Below, one piece after another: positions 33,866-44,340 of a stretch of 64,000 nt of DNA (positions are counted from its first letter, which is position 1; every line of letters starts with the position of its first letter). The notes below the pieces were generated by a model. The model saw nothing but the letters and a program-made list of their open reading frames with translations, did not search any database and had not been told where the DNA came from. Origin of the DNA: Symbiodinium natans (Eukaryota; Sar; Dinophyceae; Suessiales; Symbiodiniaceae); NCBI GenBank assembly GCA_905221605.1, contig CAJNDS010002557.1:521001-585000 (forward strand), written 5' to 3'. The position numbers and the translations under genes are program-made.

Positions 33866-34250
33866 TTGGTGTTGCACCCGAAACCCAAAACGCTGCATAC
33901 CCTGAGCTCTCGCGGGTTTGGGCTAAGAGGTGTTGTTCCCCTTGGAGCTCACCATCTTTATTCGGGATTCATTCTCAGGAGGGAGCTCTTTCCCCCAGAA
34001 GGTTACTCGAGGCAGGTTTCCCGGCGCGTCCTGGCGCTCTCCATCGAACTCCTCGCAATGGCTTTCCTGGCGAGCCTCACCATGAGGGGACGCAAGTCCG
34101 TTCGCCCGCTCGACAGCGGACACCGCTGAAGCGATGGAATGAAATGAATGAAAATGAACATTCCATGGGTGAAGGGTGTGATAGTCCTCATTTCTGCATG
34201 CCCTAAACACTGTAAACACGATGGCATTCTTGCATGCATTTTTCATGCAG
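33866..34250. CDS. Repeat-free stretch open in several frames
   Basis: Plus frames of 87 and more than 100 codons (one contains KRWNEMNENEHSMGEGCDSP) and a minus frame of 107 codons overlap. Nothing lets me choose. The absence of telomere-type repeat for about 550 bp and the balanced composition suggest real genic sequence. Confidence 0.35.
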
Positions 34251-34330
34251 TTTCAGTAGTTCCAGTCAGAGTTAGGCTTTGCACAGTTGGCCCGGATAGT
34301 AATTCAAACACAACGAACCCTTGGCCCCTA

Positions 34331-34503
34331 CATACCCTAAACCAGCCCTAAGCCCTAGGCCCTACAGTAAGCAGTAAGCAGTAAGCAGTAAGCCCTACAC
34401 CCTACACCCTACACCCTACACCCTACACCCTACACCCTACACCCTAAACCCTAAACCCTAAACCCTAAACCCAAAACCTTAAACCTTACACCCTACACCC
34501 TAG
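34331..34503 (-). repeat. CCCTACA-dominated block
   Basis: GCAGTAA units, then about eight CCCTACA, then CCCTAAA. Confidence 0.94.
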
Positions 34504-34611
34504 CTCCGGAAAACCACGATGCCTCGCTATACCCATCCAATGCCACGCGAAAGAGGCCCGGCCGCGCCAGGGAATCCAGAGGACTCGGAGGCTTGGGTGT
34601 AGAGTGTAGTT

Positions 34612-34732
34612 GGTTTAGGGTTTAGGGTTTAGGGTTTAAGGTTTAGGGTTTAGGGTTTAGGGTTTAGGGCTTAGGATTCAGGATTCAGGATTCAGGATTT
34701 AGGGTTTAGGGTTTAGGGTTTAGGGTTTAGCC
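34612..34732 (+). repeat. (TTTAGGG)n block, ~17 units
   Basis: A run of TTCAGGA units in the middle. Confidence 0.95.
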
Positions 34733-34933
34733 TGAAGTTTTCAACTCTAAATCCTGAGAAAGTTCAGGGGTGTGCAGGGGTTTTGGAATGTAGGTGGTGT
34801 GGAGTTGAGGGGGCTTAGGGGAGTTTAGGGATCGGGGTGTCCTTAAAGCCAAACACCCTACACCCCAAACCCTTCACCGGAGGCCCGCTTCGCGTCGAGG
34901 GTTGATGTTTTGGAGCGTAAAGGTGTTTGTGGA

Positions 34934-35150
34934 GTTTAGGGTTTAGGGTTTAGGGGTTTAGGGGTTTAGGGGTTTAGGGGTTCAGGGGTGTAGGGGTTTA
35001 GGGGTTTAGAGGTTTAGGGGTTTAGGGGTTTAGGGGTTTAGGGGTTTAGGGGTTCAGGGGTTCAGGGGTTTAGGGGTTTAGGGGTTTAGGGGTTTAGGGG
35101 TTTAGGGGTTTAGGGGTTTAGGGGTTTAGGGAGAGTTTGGGTTTAGGGTG
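34934..35150 (+). repeat. TTTAGGGG 8-bp array, ~26 units
   Basis: Switches from 7-bp to 8-bp units at about 34950. Mirror-oriented partner at 36050. Confidence 0.96.
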
Positions 35151-35569
35151 TTTCAAGCAGGGGAGCCATCGGTATTGGCGTGAAGTCGGGGTTCGGCGCT
35201 TCTGGGGTCCTCAGTGGTGCCCTCTTCCTTCTTGCTTTTTGGTGTTCTGGTTTTGAACGTAGTTTTGCCAAGCTCCTAAACCGAACCTTAAACCCAACAC
35301 CTGACAGCTCAAGAAGGCCTCTCAGCAATTTCCGCAGTTCGGCAAAAGATCCGAGCCTACATCTTAACTGAAGACTCAGGGGTTGAGTTCTGGGTTTGGG
35401 GGTTAGGGGTTTTGGTTAGATCTAGGGTTGGTTTGGAATGTGCTATTGGGGCCCAATCCTTGTCCTGTATTAGCCATGAGCTTTTACTTGTACCGGGCCC
35501 TGATATCCAGCCCAGACAGGTACACCTTACACCCCACCCGCAGGACCCTAGTGCAAGCCCTGTGCCCTA

Positions 35570-35695
35570 TGCCCTAAGCCCTAAGCCCTAAGGCCGAAGC
35601 CCTAAGCCCTAAGCCCTAAGCCCTAAGCCTTATGCCCTAAACCCTAAAACCCTAAACCCTGAACCCTAAACCCTAAACCCTACACCCTCAACCGC
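35570..35695 (-). repeat. CCCTAAG-rich block
   Basis: About 10 CCCTAAG units then CCCTAAA. Confidence 0.94.
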
Positions 35696-36049
35696 CTACA
35701 GACCCTATAAACCCGCAAAGCAGAAGCTCAACATCCCTGCGAAACAGGAGGAGGAGCAGCAGATGATGGCTGTGGATGTTGAGCCGAGGCGGTTTAGATT
35801 GCACCCGGTTACCTGCACAGGATCAAGAAGAGTGTAGGGCTCAGGAGTCCGGAGTTCAGGGCTCGGGAGTCCTGAGTTCAGGGCTGAGTCGGGGTTCAGG
35901 ATGTACTATTAAGGGTTCAGGGAAGAGCCTTCCGAGAGACCCGTCTATGGTTTTGGGATGTACAGCTTAAGGGTTCAGTGCTGTCGGGGATGAGAGTTCA
36001 GCCTTGTCCGGTTTAGCATGCAGGGTACAAGAGCTTAGGGTTTGGGCGG

Positions 36050-36275
36050 CACCCCTAAACACCTAAACCCCTAAACCCCTAAACCCCTAAACCCCTAAAC
36101 CCCTAAACTCCTAAACCCCTAAACCCCTAAACCCCTAAACCCCTAAACCCCTAAACCCCAAACCCCCAAACCCCTAAACCCCTAAACCCCTAAACCCCGA
36201 AACCCCTAAACCCCTAAACCCCGAAACCCCTAAACCCCTAAACCCCTAAACCCCTAAACCCTTAACCCACACCTA
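36050..36275 (-). repeat. CCCCTAAA 8-bp array, ~28 units
   Basis: Complement of the 34934 array, inverted, 900 bp away; a few CCCCGAAA units. Confidence 0.96.
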
Positions 36276-36279
36276 CAAT

Positions 36280-36345
36280 CCCTAAACCCTAAACCCTAAA
36301 CCCTAAACCCTAAACCCTAAACCCTAAACCCTAAACCCTAAACCC
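36280..36345 (-). repeat. (CCCTAAA)n block, ~9 units
   Basis: Perfect; 7-bp units directly after the 8-bp array. Confidence 0.95.
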
Positions 36346-36367
36346 CACAAGCCCGGGGTTTTAAATG

Positions 36368-36472
36368 CAGGCTGGCGCGGGCGGCGACAACTTCGGGCAG
36401 CTTTTACTCCAGCGGCCATGGTCACGACCGGGCATGTTGGCTGTGATTTTGGCTCTAGGGCTTCTCATGTGG
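36368..36472 (+). CDS. Candidate exon with hydrophobic segment
   Basis: After AATGCAG|G the frame reads AGAGGDNFGQLLLQRPWSRP then GMLAVILALGLLMW. The last 15 residues would make a membrane segment. The 3' part overlaps an inverted-repeat element (36466-36568), which keeps the frame open to a stop at 36548. Confidence 0.45.
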
Positions 36473-36568
36473 GTGGTGGTCAAAATTATGGTTCCCTTTT
36501 TGGATCCCTATTATCATACGGCATTTACTGTACCCCAAAAGGGATCATAATCTTGACAGCCACCCATG
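36466..36568. mobile_element. MITE-like inverted-repeat element
   Basis: CATGTGGGTGGTGGTCAAAA at the left matches the reverse complement of the right end (TTGACAGCCACCCATG), with arms of about 36 bp including ATTATG-TCCCTTTT. Confidence 0.72.
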
Positions 36569-36944
36569 TAGGGTTTAGGGTTCAGGTTCATTTTTTGTGG
36601 TTTTGGGTAGAGGGTTTAGGGTTACCTTGGGCTTTCAAAATTTGGATTCAAGGGTGCCCTTTTTGTCCTGCGCTGAGGACAGCGCAGTCAAAGTTTAGGG
36701 TTTCGGGTTTAGGGTTTGAAAGCTGAGCTTGCAGGGTCGTATTGAGCACGATGAACCCAAGCCCTTGAGAGAGTCTCAAGCGGGACTCCTGGAATCTGTG
36801 TCTGCTGTAGGGCTTACTTCAGGCTTTTTGGGTTCTAGGATTTCGGGCTGTAGCCTTCAGGCTAGGTCACAAAAACCCTAGGCGCCAGAACCTCAACCCT
36901 ACACCCTAAGACATAAACCTTGATAAGCCGAAACCCAAACGGTA

Positions 36945-37340
36945 AACCCCAAACCCTAAACCCTAAACCCTAAACCCTAAACCCTAAACCCTAAACCCTA
37001 AACCCTAAACCCTAAACCCTAAACCCTAAACCCTAAACCCTAAACCCTAAACCCTAAACCCTAAACCCTAAACCCTACAACCTAAACCCTAAACCCTAAA
37101 CCCTAAACCCTAAACCCTAAACCCTAAACCCTAAACCCTAAACCCTAAACCCTAAACCCTAAACCCTAAACCCTAAACCCTAAACCCTAAACCCTAAACC
37201 CTAAACCCTAAACCCTCACCCTAAACCCTAAACCCTAAACCCTAACCCTAAACCCTAAGCCCCAATCCGAAAAACCCAAGCCCTAAACCCCAAACCCTAA
37301 AACCCAAACCCCAAACCCCAAGCCCTAAGCCCTAGACTCT
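36945..37340 (-). repeat. (CCCTAAA)n block, ~45 units
   Basis: Perfect over 36950-37215, then variant-rich. Confidence 0.97.
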
Positions 37341-37354
37341 ACGAAGCCCAAAAG

Positions 37355-37427
37355 GCATCCTTGCTCGGGCGCGCCTCGGTGGCCCAACTTCGGGCAGCTT
37401 GTGAGAAGCGAGGGCGGCTCGGCTTTG
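37355..37427 (+). CDS. Candidate exon
   Basis: Acceptor CAAAAG|G and donor TTTG|GTAGTT; phase 0 in, phase 1 out. Reads ASLLGRASVAQLRAACEKRG then RLGF, an amphipathic basic helix. Confidence 0.55.
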
Positions 37428-37447
37428 GTAGTTATGGCTGTTAGCCT

Positions 37448-37610
37448 TTTGGGTTTGGGGTTTAGGGTTTGGGGTGTAGGGTTTGGGGTTTGGGGTTTAG
37501 GGTTTGGGGTTTAGGGTTTGGGGTTCAGGGTCTGGGGTTTAGGGTTTGGGGTTTAGGGTTTGGGTTTAGGGTTCGAGTCTTAGGGTTTGGGGTTTAGCTT
37601 TGGGTTAAGG
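37448..37610 (+). repeat. TTTGGGG/TTTAGGG block
   Basis: About 23 units, half of them TTTGGGG. Confidence 0.94.
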
Positions 37611-37910
37611 GTTGTAAGTTCTTGCGTTTGGAGTATCTTTGATTCGGGGTCAGAGGGTTGTAGTGTTATAGAGGCCAGAGGGCTTGTAGGGTGTGCAGGT
37701 TATGGGATTAAAGTTGCAGTGATCAGGTTTTTAGGGCTGTAGGTGTATAGGTTGCAGCGTATAGGATTTGGGTGTTAGGGTTATAGGGGTGTAGGGTCTA
37801 GCATGACAAGGGCTACAGGGGTTTACTGCTGGGCTACAGTTTTTTTTGGGGGCTTGCAGGCTTCCCGAACTTTCGGGCTACGGGGCCTAGGGTTTCGAAC
37901 TTTAGGCTTC

Positions 37911-37972
37911 AAGGTTTAGGGTTTCGGGTTTAGGGTTTAGGGTTTCGGGTTTAGGGTTTAGGGTTTAGGGTT
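37911..37972 (+). repeat. (TTTAGGG)n block, ~9 units
   Basis: TTTCGGG variants. Confidence 0.92.
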
Positions 37973-38019
37973 ACCCCTGAACCTGAAATCATGAACCTAC
38001 AAGTAGGGTTTAGGCTGTT

Positions 38020-38096
38020 GAGTCTCGAGCCTGCCAAACTCTCGAGGAAGAAGACGAAGGGCGTCGTAGAGCGAGAGGACCGTGGTCGTACGGGCG
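38020..38096 (+). CDS. Candidate exon, two frames
   Basis: Between repeat blocks. One frame reads EPAKLSRKKTKGVVEREDRG then RTGA; another reads SRACQTLEEEDEGRRRARGP. Both are highly charged. Frame undecided. Confidence 0.4.
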
Positions 38097-38165
38097 CTTA
38101 GGGTTTAGGGTTTAGGGTTTAGGGTTTAGGGTTTAGGGTTTAGGGTTTAGGGTGTCGGGCTTAGG
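38097..38165 (+). repeat. (TTTAGGG)n block, ~9 units
   Basis: Perfect, ends in TGTCGGG. Confidence 0.95.
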
Positions 38166-38435
38166 GTCAGGAATCGGGGGAGGCGCCATAGTGACTGCCA
38201 TAGTGGTCCTTGCAACTTTTATGGTTTGGGGAGGGGTTCCTGAAAGCAGCAAGGATTGTCAGTTGGGATACATGCTTTTTGGGGAATAGAACCCTAAACC
38301 TGAAACCCGACACCCTAAACCCTAAACCCTAAACCCCTTCCATTTCCTGGCTCAGCATCCAAGTCTTAAAGCCCTGAAGCCCTGAATGCCCCAAGAGCCC
38401 TGAGTCGCCCTAAAAGGCCCTGAAAGCCCTGAAGC

Positions 38436-38540
38436 CTTAGTGGTTCAAAACCCAACTTTTCAACTTTTGGCCTCTTGGGTAGTCTTATTCTGAAAGTGTT
38501 AACTTTTTACCCCATGGGCATTTGGGAAGTATCCCCTAAG
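38436..38540. mobile_element. CTTAG...CTAAG element, relative of 14182
   Basis: 105 bp with CTTAG and CTAAG termini. The interior contains TTCTGAAAGTGTTAACTTTTT, which matches the CTGAAAGTGTCCACTTTTTT of the 14182 element. No clear target duplication beyond GCC. Confidence 0.55.
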
Positions 38541-38597
38541 CCCTGAACCCCGTTAAAAACCCTGAAAGCCCTGAATCCCCTTAAAAGGCACTGAATC

Positions 38598-38715
38598 AAC
38601 CCTAAACCCTAAACAGTAAACCCGAAACCCTAAACCCTAAACCCTAAACCCTCAACCCTAAACCCTAAACCCTAAACCCGAAACCCGAAACCCGAAACCC
38701 GAAACCCGAAACCCT
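38598..38715 (-). repeat. CCCTAAA then CCCGAAA block
   Basis: Ends in five CCCGAAA units. Confidence 0.94.
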
Positions 38716-38741
38716 AACCTGAGTCCCCTGAAGCTTCTTAG

Positions 38742-38795
38742 TCTTCCGCCCTTCTTCGAAGACCTTCAGGTCGCCACATGCCAGCGCCAGAACTC
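38742..38795 (+). CDS. Candidate exon with GTAAGT donor
   Basis: Acceptor GCTTCTTAG| and donor CTC|GTAAGT bound exactly 18 codons, SSALLRRPSGRHMPAPEL. The donor is a perfect consensus. Confidence 0.5.
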
Positions 38796-38828
38796 GTAAG
38801 TCTCATGCACCAGAACAGGGAACACATG

Positions 38829-38935
38829 CACCTAAGGTTTAGGGTTAGGGTTTAGGGTTTAGGATTTGGGGTTTGGGGTTTAGGGTGTAGGGTTTAGGGT
38901 TTAGGGTTTAGGGTTTGGGGTTTAGGGTTTAGGGC
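38829..38935 (+). repeat. (TTTAGGG)n block, ~15 units
   Basis: TTTGGGG variants. Last sizeable block before the repeat-poor 39-48 kb region. Confidence 0.95.
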
Positions 38936-38947
38936 TACAGCAAACCC

Positions 38948-39040
38948 CTAAAAGTTGGACACCTTTTTAAAGGACAAATAGTGCTGGGATTCCCTATACT
39001 TTACTCTTAGGGATTGAGGCCATTGAGTTTCCAACTTTTT
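38948..39040. mobile_element. Small inverted-repeat element (AAAAGTTGG ends)
   Basis: AAAAGTTGG at 38950 and CCAACTTTTT at 39031-39040 are inverted; interior AT-richer. Confidence 0.55.
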
Positions 39041-39305
39041 GGCTTCTACTATGAATCTCCGGAGCACAGAAGCAGGAGCACCAGAACATGAATGCAACAA
39101 CACCAGAGCAGAAGCCACGCTTATCACAAGAGCTAGAACGCCAAACAGAAACAATACTGGACCCACCACATTCAGTCAACACAGCACCTCAGATAGAATA
39201 AGATCAAGTCGTGAGGTTTCTTTCAGAGATACTCAGGTGTCACAAAATTTGCCACATGAGATCTTACTACATGAGCCAGAACTAAACGCTTGTCATCCAA
39301 ATTGA
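39039..39305 (+). CDS. ORF in AT-richer segment, unassigned
   Basis: The plus frame (NLRSTEAGAPEHECNNTRAE ... DRIRSSREVSFRDTQVSQNL) is Asn/Thr/Arg/Ser-rich and unlike the GC-rich spacers. It could be a linker of a decayed retroelement polyprotein, but no protease, integrase or reverse-transcriptase motif is visible. 39305-39455 is also AT-rich and repeat-free. Confidence 0.35.
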   Translation: MASTMNLRSTEAGAPEHECNNTRAEATLITRARTPNRNNTGPTTFSQHSTSDRIRSSREVSFRDTQVSQNLPHEILLHEPELNACHPN

Positions 39306-39454
39306 GAAACGAATGTCTTTGAAATTGTGTGGAATCTTTGCTGAGTTGCTTCATGTAAGGTGAACAAGAGATAAATTCTATTCACCTGCCCATGAAGCAG
39401 CAAGCAGAGATATAGATTCAATAGGATTTTGGCAATGTTGCTAAATCCAGGTTT

Positions 39455-39556
39455 GCCACGGTTCGGTTTCTGAGAACCGAACCTTAATTATGCGCGGTTC
39501 GGTTCCAGTCCGGTTCGGTTCGCACGGTTCGGTTCGGCGGTTCGGACGGTTCGCAT
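39455..39556. repeat. CGGTTCGG-rich patch, left
   Basis: At least ten CGGTTC/GGTTCGG units. A similar patch in the same orientation lies at 47594-47730, so the pair brackets the satellite region. Confidence 0.85.
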
Positions 39557-39699
39557 TCAGTGCATGTCACTACAAGGGTACCCTAAACCGTATGACAAAA
39601 GCCGTCGTTTCATTCAAGGTATGTTGTGCTCACCTTGTGATGGGGGGTTGAAATCTAGAAAACCCTCAACCCTACACCGTGCAATCTGGCAGCTCTGTG

Positions 39700-39900
39700 G
39701 CTTGAAAAGCGTACTCCCGGGAAGCAGGGCGAGCACAAGCGGGGGAGTAGCTTTGTGGCTTGAATTCTCGGGGGAAGCAGGGAGGCACGCGGGGGAGGAC
39801 ACAATCTGGCAGCTTTGGGGCCTGAATTGTCCCCGCACGGGCCGGGGGGGAGCAGGGAGGTACGCGGGGGAGTATACAGTAAGAACGCTGTATAAGAAAA
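39700..39900. repeat. Diverged GGGGGAGTA hairpin motifs
   Basis: GTACTCCC, GCGGGGGAGTA and GGAAGCAGGG motifs recur; they look like degenerate relatives of the 91-bp array at 40160. 'CAATCTGGCAGCT' occurs twice (39682 and 39802). Confidence 0.6.
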
Positions 39901-40159
39901 CGGTTTTCCGGCGGTAGGGTACCCTAAGTTTCTTAGTTTCCATTACCCATGTACCCGGGGGGTTTGAGCCTAGGGTAGGCTTAGTTTCTAAACTAGTTTC
40001 TTAAGGGAGTACGCTATGCCACTAGACCAAACCCACACATACAGGCAGGTTTTCGCGAGTTCCCCGTCCTGTTTTTGCTTCGGGGTTCAGGGCCCGGGAA
40101 TTATGGTTCTGAGTGGTGTGTGTGTGTGTGTGTGTGTCTCTGGCTTAGGGTGGGATTTT

Positions 40160-40556
40160 GAAAGCCTGAAATGTCCCAGAATTGTACTCCCCCGCGCTTC
40201 TGCCGTCCCCCGTCCCCCCAAAACGCGGGGGAGTACAGTTTTAGAGATTTTCAGGCCCGAAAAGTCCTAGAATTGTACTCCCCCGCGCTTCTGCCGTCCC
40301 CCGTCCTCCCAGAACGCGGGGGAGTACAGTTTTAGAGATTTTCAGGCCTGAAAAGTCCCAGATGTGTACTTCCCCAAAACGCGGGGGAGTACAGTTTTAG
40401 AGATTTTCAGGCCCGAAAAGTCCCAGAATTGTACTCCCCCGCGCTTCTACCGTCCCCCGTCCCCCCAAAACGCGGGGGAGTACAGTTTTAGAGATTTTCA
40501 GCCCTCAAAAGTCCCAGAATTGTACTCCCCCGCGCTTCTGCCGTCCCCCGTCCCTA
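40160..40556. repeat. 91-bp tandem repeat with internal hairpin, 5 copies
   Basis: TGTACT recurs at 40183, 40274, 40365, 40430 and 40521: period 91, with a 26-bp deletion in the third copy. Each full copy holds GTACTCCCCCGCG and its complement CGCGGGGGAGTAC separated by about 25 bp. Confidence 0.92.
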
Positions 40557-40631
40557 AACTCCAGAAATCACAAAAATCAACACAAAAAATATTTTCAATA
40601 TTTAATGGCTACCGCCAGTGCCGCCGACCCC

Positions 40632-40693
40632 CAACTCTAAACCCTAAACCCCAAACCCCAAACCCGAAACCCGAAACCCGAAACCCGAAACCG
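40632..40693 (-). repeat. CCCTAAA/CCCGAAA block, ~8 units
   Basis: The only telomere-type block between 38.9 and 48.1 kb. Confidence 0.93.
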
Positions 40694-40744
40694 GAGGGGT
40701 TGCGGTAGTTCAGGGTTTTTTTGATATTCAGGGCACTGGTCGTC

Positions 40745-42985
40745 ATTGCCTCGCTGTAAATGCTGGGCACGGGAAGGGTGCATGGGGAGATGGGGTGGGG
40801 AGAGCGGGGAGGGCGGAGCGGGCGGGCATGCACATGGGCCCTTTCAAATCATCTGATAGGGGCATGGGGCCACGAGGCCATGGGGAGGGTGGGTGGTGGC
40901 AGCCATGTGAGACATGGGGCAATGAGCTGAAGCCTCTAAAAGAAGGGAAGGCGGAGCGGGCGGGCATGCACTGGGGCCCTTTAAAGTCATCTGATAGGGT
41001 CTAGGGGCATGGGGCCACGGGGCCATGGGAAGGGTGCATGGGGGGGGGGGGGGAGAGCGGGGAGGGCGGAGCGGGCGGGTAAAGTCATCTGAATGGGCGC
41101 ATGGGGTACGGGGCCATGGGAAACGTGCATGGGGGGAAGGGGTGTGTGGGTGGTGGCAGCCATGTGGGATCCTGGGGCCAGGAGGGGGCCATGGAAGGTC
41201 ATGGGGCTATGAGCCATGGGTGCCAGGGGGTCGAGGGCATAGGGGCCATGGGATGGAGTGGAGGGGGGGGGAGAGTGGGGAGGGTGGAGTGGGCGGGCAT
41301 GGGGGGGGGGGGGAGGAGAGCGGGGAGGGCCCTTCAAAGTCATCTGATAGGGGCATGGGGCCACGGGGCCATGGGAAGCGTGCATGGGAAAGGTGTGTGT
41401 GGGTGGTGGCAGGCATGTGGGATCCTGGGCCATGAGCTGGAGCCCCTAAAAGACCAAAACACCCATGAGGTGTGGGTGGTGGGAGCCATGTGGGACCATG
41501 GGTGCCAGGGGGTCGAGGGCATGGGGGGCCATAAGATGCAGCGGGAGAGCGAGGAGGCCACAGTCATCTGATAGGGTCATGGGGCCATGGGGGCACAGGG
41601 GGTCGAGGGCATGGGGGCCATGGGATGGAGCGGGTGGAGCGGAGTGGGCACGGACTTGGAGCCATGTGGGATCATGCGGCCATGAACTGGAGCCCCCAAA
41701 AGAATGCTAAAACACTCATGAGGTGTGGGTGGTGGGAGCCATGTCAGATCATGGGGCTATGAGCCATGGGTGCCAGGCGGTCGAGGGCATGGGGGTTATG
41801 GGATGGAGCGGGCGGAGCGGGCATGCACTGGGTCTAGGGGCATGGGGCCACGGCGCCATGGGAAGGGTGCATGGGGGGGGGGGGGGGGGAGGGGGGAGAG
41901 GGGGGCGGGGCATGCGCTGGGGCCCTGATAGGGGCTGGGGCATGGGGCCCGGGGCCATGCAAGGGTGCATGGGGGGGGGGGGAGGAGAGCGGGGAGGGTG
42001 GAGCGGCGCCAGGGCCCTTTAAAGTCATCTGATAGGGGCATGGGGTGACGGCCCATATGGGGGGAAGGGGTGTGTGGGTGGTAGCAGCCATGTGGGATCT
42101 TTGGGGGTTAGGGGGGCACAGGGGGTCGAGGGCATGGGGGCCATGGGATGGAGCGGGCGGAGCGGGCACCGGAAGGGTGCACTGGGGGATGCAGCCCTTT
42201 CAAGTCATCTGATAGGGGCATGGGGCCACGGGGCCATGGGAAGGGTGCATGGAGGGGGAGGGTGTGTGGGTGGTGGCAGCCATGTGAGACATGGGGCGAT
42301 GAGCTGAAGCCTCTAAAAGAATGCCAAAACATCCGTGAGGTGTGGGTGGTGGGAGCCATGTGGGATCATGGGGCCATGAGCCATGCATGGGTGCCAGGGG
42401 GTCGAGGGTATGGGGGCCATGCGATGGACGTGGGAAGGGTGCATTGGGGGGGGGGGGTGAGAGCGGGGAAAGCGGAGCGGGCGGGGCCCTTTCTCATCTG
42501 ATAGGGGCATGGGGCCACGGGGCCATTGGAAACGTGCATGGGGGGTAGGGGTGTGTGGGTGGTGGCAGCCATCTGAGCTGGAGCCGGGGTCGAGGGCATG
42601 GAGCCGGAATCAAAAGGGCAGAGCAGGTGGAGGGGGCGGGGAGAACGGGCACGTGGGGTGGGGAGAGCGGGGAGGGTGGAGCGGGCGGGCCGGCGCCATG
42701 GGAAGGGTGCATGGAGGGGGAGGATGTGTGGGTGGTGGCAGCCATGTGGGGCCACGGGGCCATGGGCAGCGTGCATGGGGTGTGTGGGTGGTGGCAGCCA
42801 TGTGGGATCCTGGGGCCATGAGCTGGAGCCCCTAAAAGAATGCCAAAACACCCATGAGGTGTGGGACCATGGGTGCCAGGAGGTGGAGGGCATGGGGGCC
42901 ATAGGATGCAGCGGCCGGAGTGGGCGGGCGGGGAGGCCGGAGCGGGCAGGCATGCGCCGGGGCCCTTTACAGTCATCTGATATAG
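40745..42985. repeat. G-rich satellite, left half
   Basis: Interleaved copies of two motifs. One is GTCATCTGATAGGGGCATGG followed by CCACGGGGCCATGGGAAGG and GGGCGGAGCGGGCGGGCATG. The other is GTGTGGGTGGTGGCAGCCAT with AAAAGAATGCCAAAACA. About nine CATCTGATA sites and four AAAAGAATGC sites lie here. All long frames in it, on both strands, are translated satellite. Confidence 0.95.
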
Positions 42986-43107
42986 GAAAAACCGCTCCGG
43001 ACGGGGAGTGTGTGATTGACGGCCACTGGTGTTGGCAACGCAAAAACGGCCTGGACTGGCAGCTTGTTGGGGCTGTTGAAGCGATGCGCGCTTTCTTGCG
43101 CGAATAA
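42986..43107 (+). CDS. Candidate terminal exon in the island between satellite halves
   Basis: The frame leaving the satellite reads TAPDGECVIDGHWCWQRKNG, LDWQLVGAVEAMRAFLRE, then TAA. The composition changes sharply from satellite to protein-like. It could be a coding remnant or 3' exon. Family unknown. Confidence 0.45.
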
Positions 43108-44340
43108 AAGCTCGAACCCAGCAAGCAATGACTTCGGAAGGGTTTGCTGAGGCTTTTGCCCTCACGCTCCAAGTGATTGCAGCATCATTTACTTGATTCA
43201 CCTGTGGTTTGCGCTTGCGCTCTCCTTTTGCATGTGGCTTGATTTGTGGGGCTACTCCAGAGAATGCGGTCGCAAGAGGGGCGCTTGCTGCAATTTAATG
43301 ATCCGCCGCTTTTAGGGAGAGGTGGGCACGTGGGGGAGGGGGCATTCCAAACGGTTTCGGGCCGGCGCAAGCGATGGACGTTAAGGTCCTTGGAGCTTTT
43401 CACCAGAAGCCTGCGGAGGTGACAGGTTTGCAGCAGTTCATTTAATTCCAACTCCAGCGCGTGGAAAGCAGCCAAACCATGAGATTTCGAGCGTTTTTGA
43501 CGCGCGCAGGTGTTTGGCGGCCATTTCATTACCCAAAAAAGCCAAAACGCTTCGGAAGCCCTCGCCACCCGCACGATGTTTGCACGGATGCGCGGAGGTT
43601 GCACGGAGGTTGCACGGTGGTGCACGAAGGTGGCACGAAGGTTGCACGGAGGTGCACGAAGGTGGCACGAAGGTTGCACGGAGGTGCAGGGTGGTTGCAC
43701 GGGGGTTGCACGGGGGTTGCCGGGGTTCGCGCAGAGGTGACGCAGGGTTTCCGCAAAAGTGCTGTCGAAATTCCGTCGAAAGCTGCTGGAGGCTGGCTGC
43801 TGCCCGGAAAGCCTTCAAAATCCTCCAAAAACTCAAGAAAACAAGCCCGAAGGCCTGAAAGAACCCAAAAAAAATTGCAGTGCAGTTGCGGATCCTTTTC
43901 GGCCATTGCCCGTCCATTCTGGGGTTTCGCCCATTCCGTGCGCGTTTTCCCGTTCCTCGCTCATTTTCTCTCGGGCCTAAGGCCACAGACAAGACACATT
44001 GGCCAGAGTTTTTGTGAACTTGATCTCCTACGTGACTGTAGGCAGACTGTGTGAAATGACAGCTGACAGTGGCAAGGGCTAGAGTTGCTCGTGGGTCTCC
44101 AAAGCGGTAGACACTGAAGCCGAAGTCTTACCCCCGAAACCTGTAATTCCACTCAAGACTGGCGACGCATTTGTCGCAAAACTCCAAAATCTCGGTATTG
44201 CCTAAAGCAAAAGGCCCAAAGCCCCAGGCCTAGAAGGCGTTTTGGCTCTAAAGATCTCAGGACTTCGAGTTCAGGCTTAGTGCGTCTGTGTTCAGTGCAG
44301 GAACTCCCTAATGAGACCCTGCAGGTCCAGTGCGGCTTTT
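43108..44340. other. 1.2-kb island between satellite halves
   Basis: Non-satellite sequence. A minus frame at 43438-43992 (e.g. FFGFFQAFGLVFLSFWRILK) and a plus frame at 43461-44054 are open for about 190 codons, but both cross a minisatellite (43575-43740). Confidence 0.5.
43575..43740. repeat. GGTTGCACGGAGGTGCACGA minisatellite
   Basis: Units GGTTGCACG, GAGGTGCACGAA and GGTGGCACGAA alternate, giving about 27-bp higher-order units. Confidence 0.9.
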
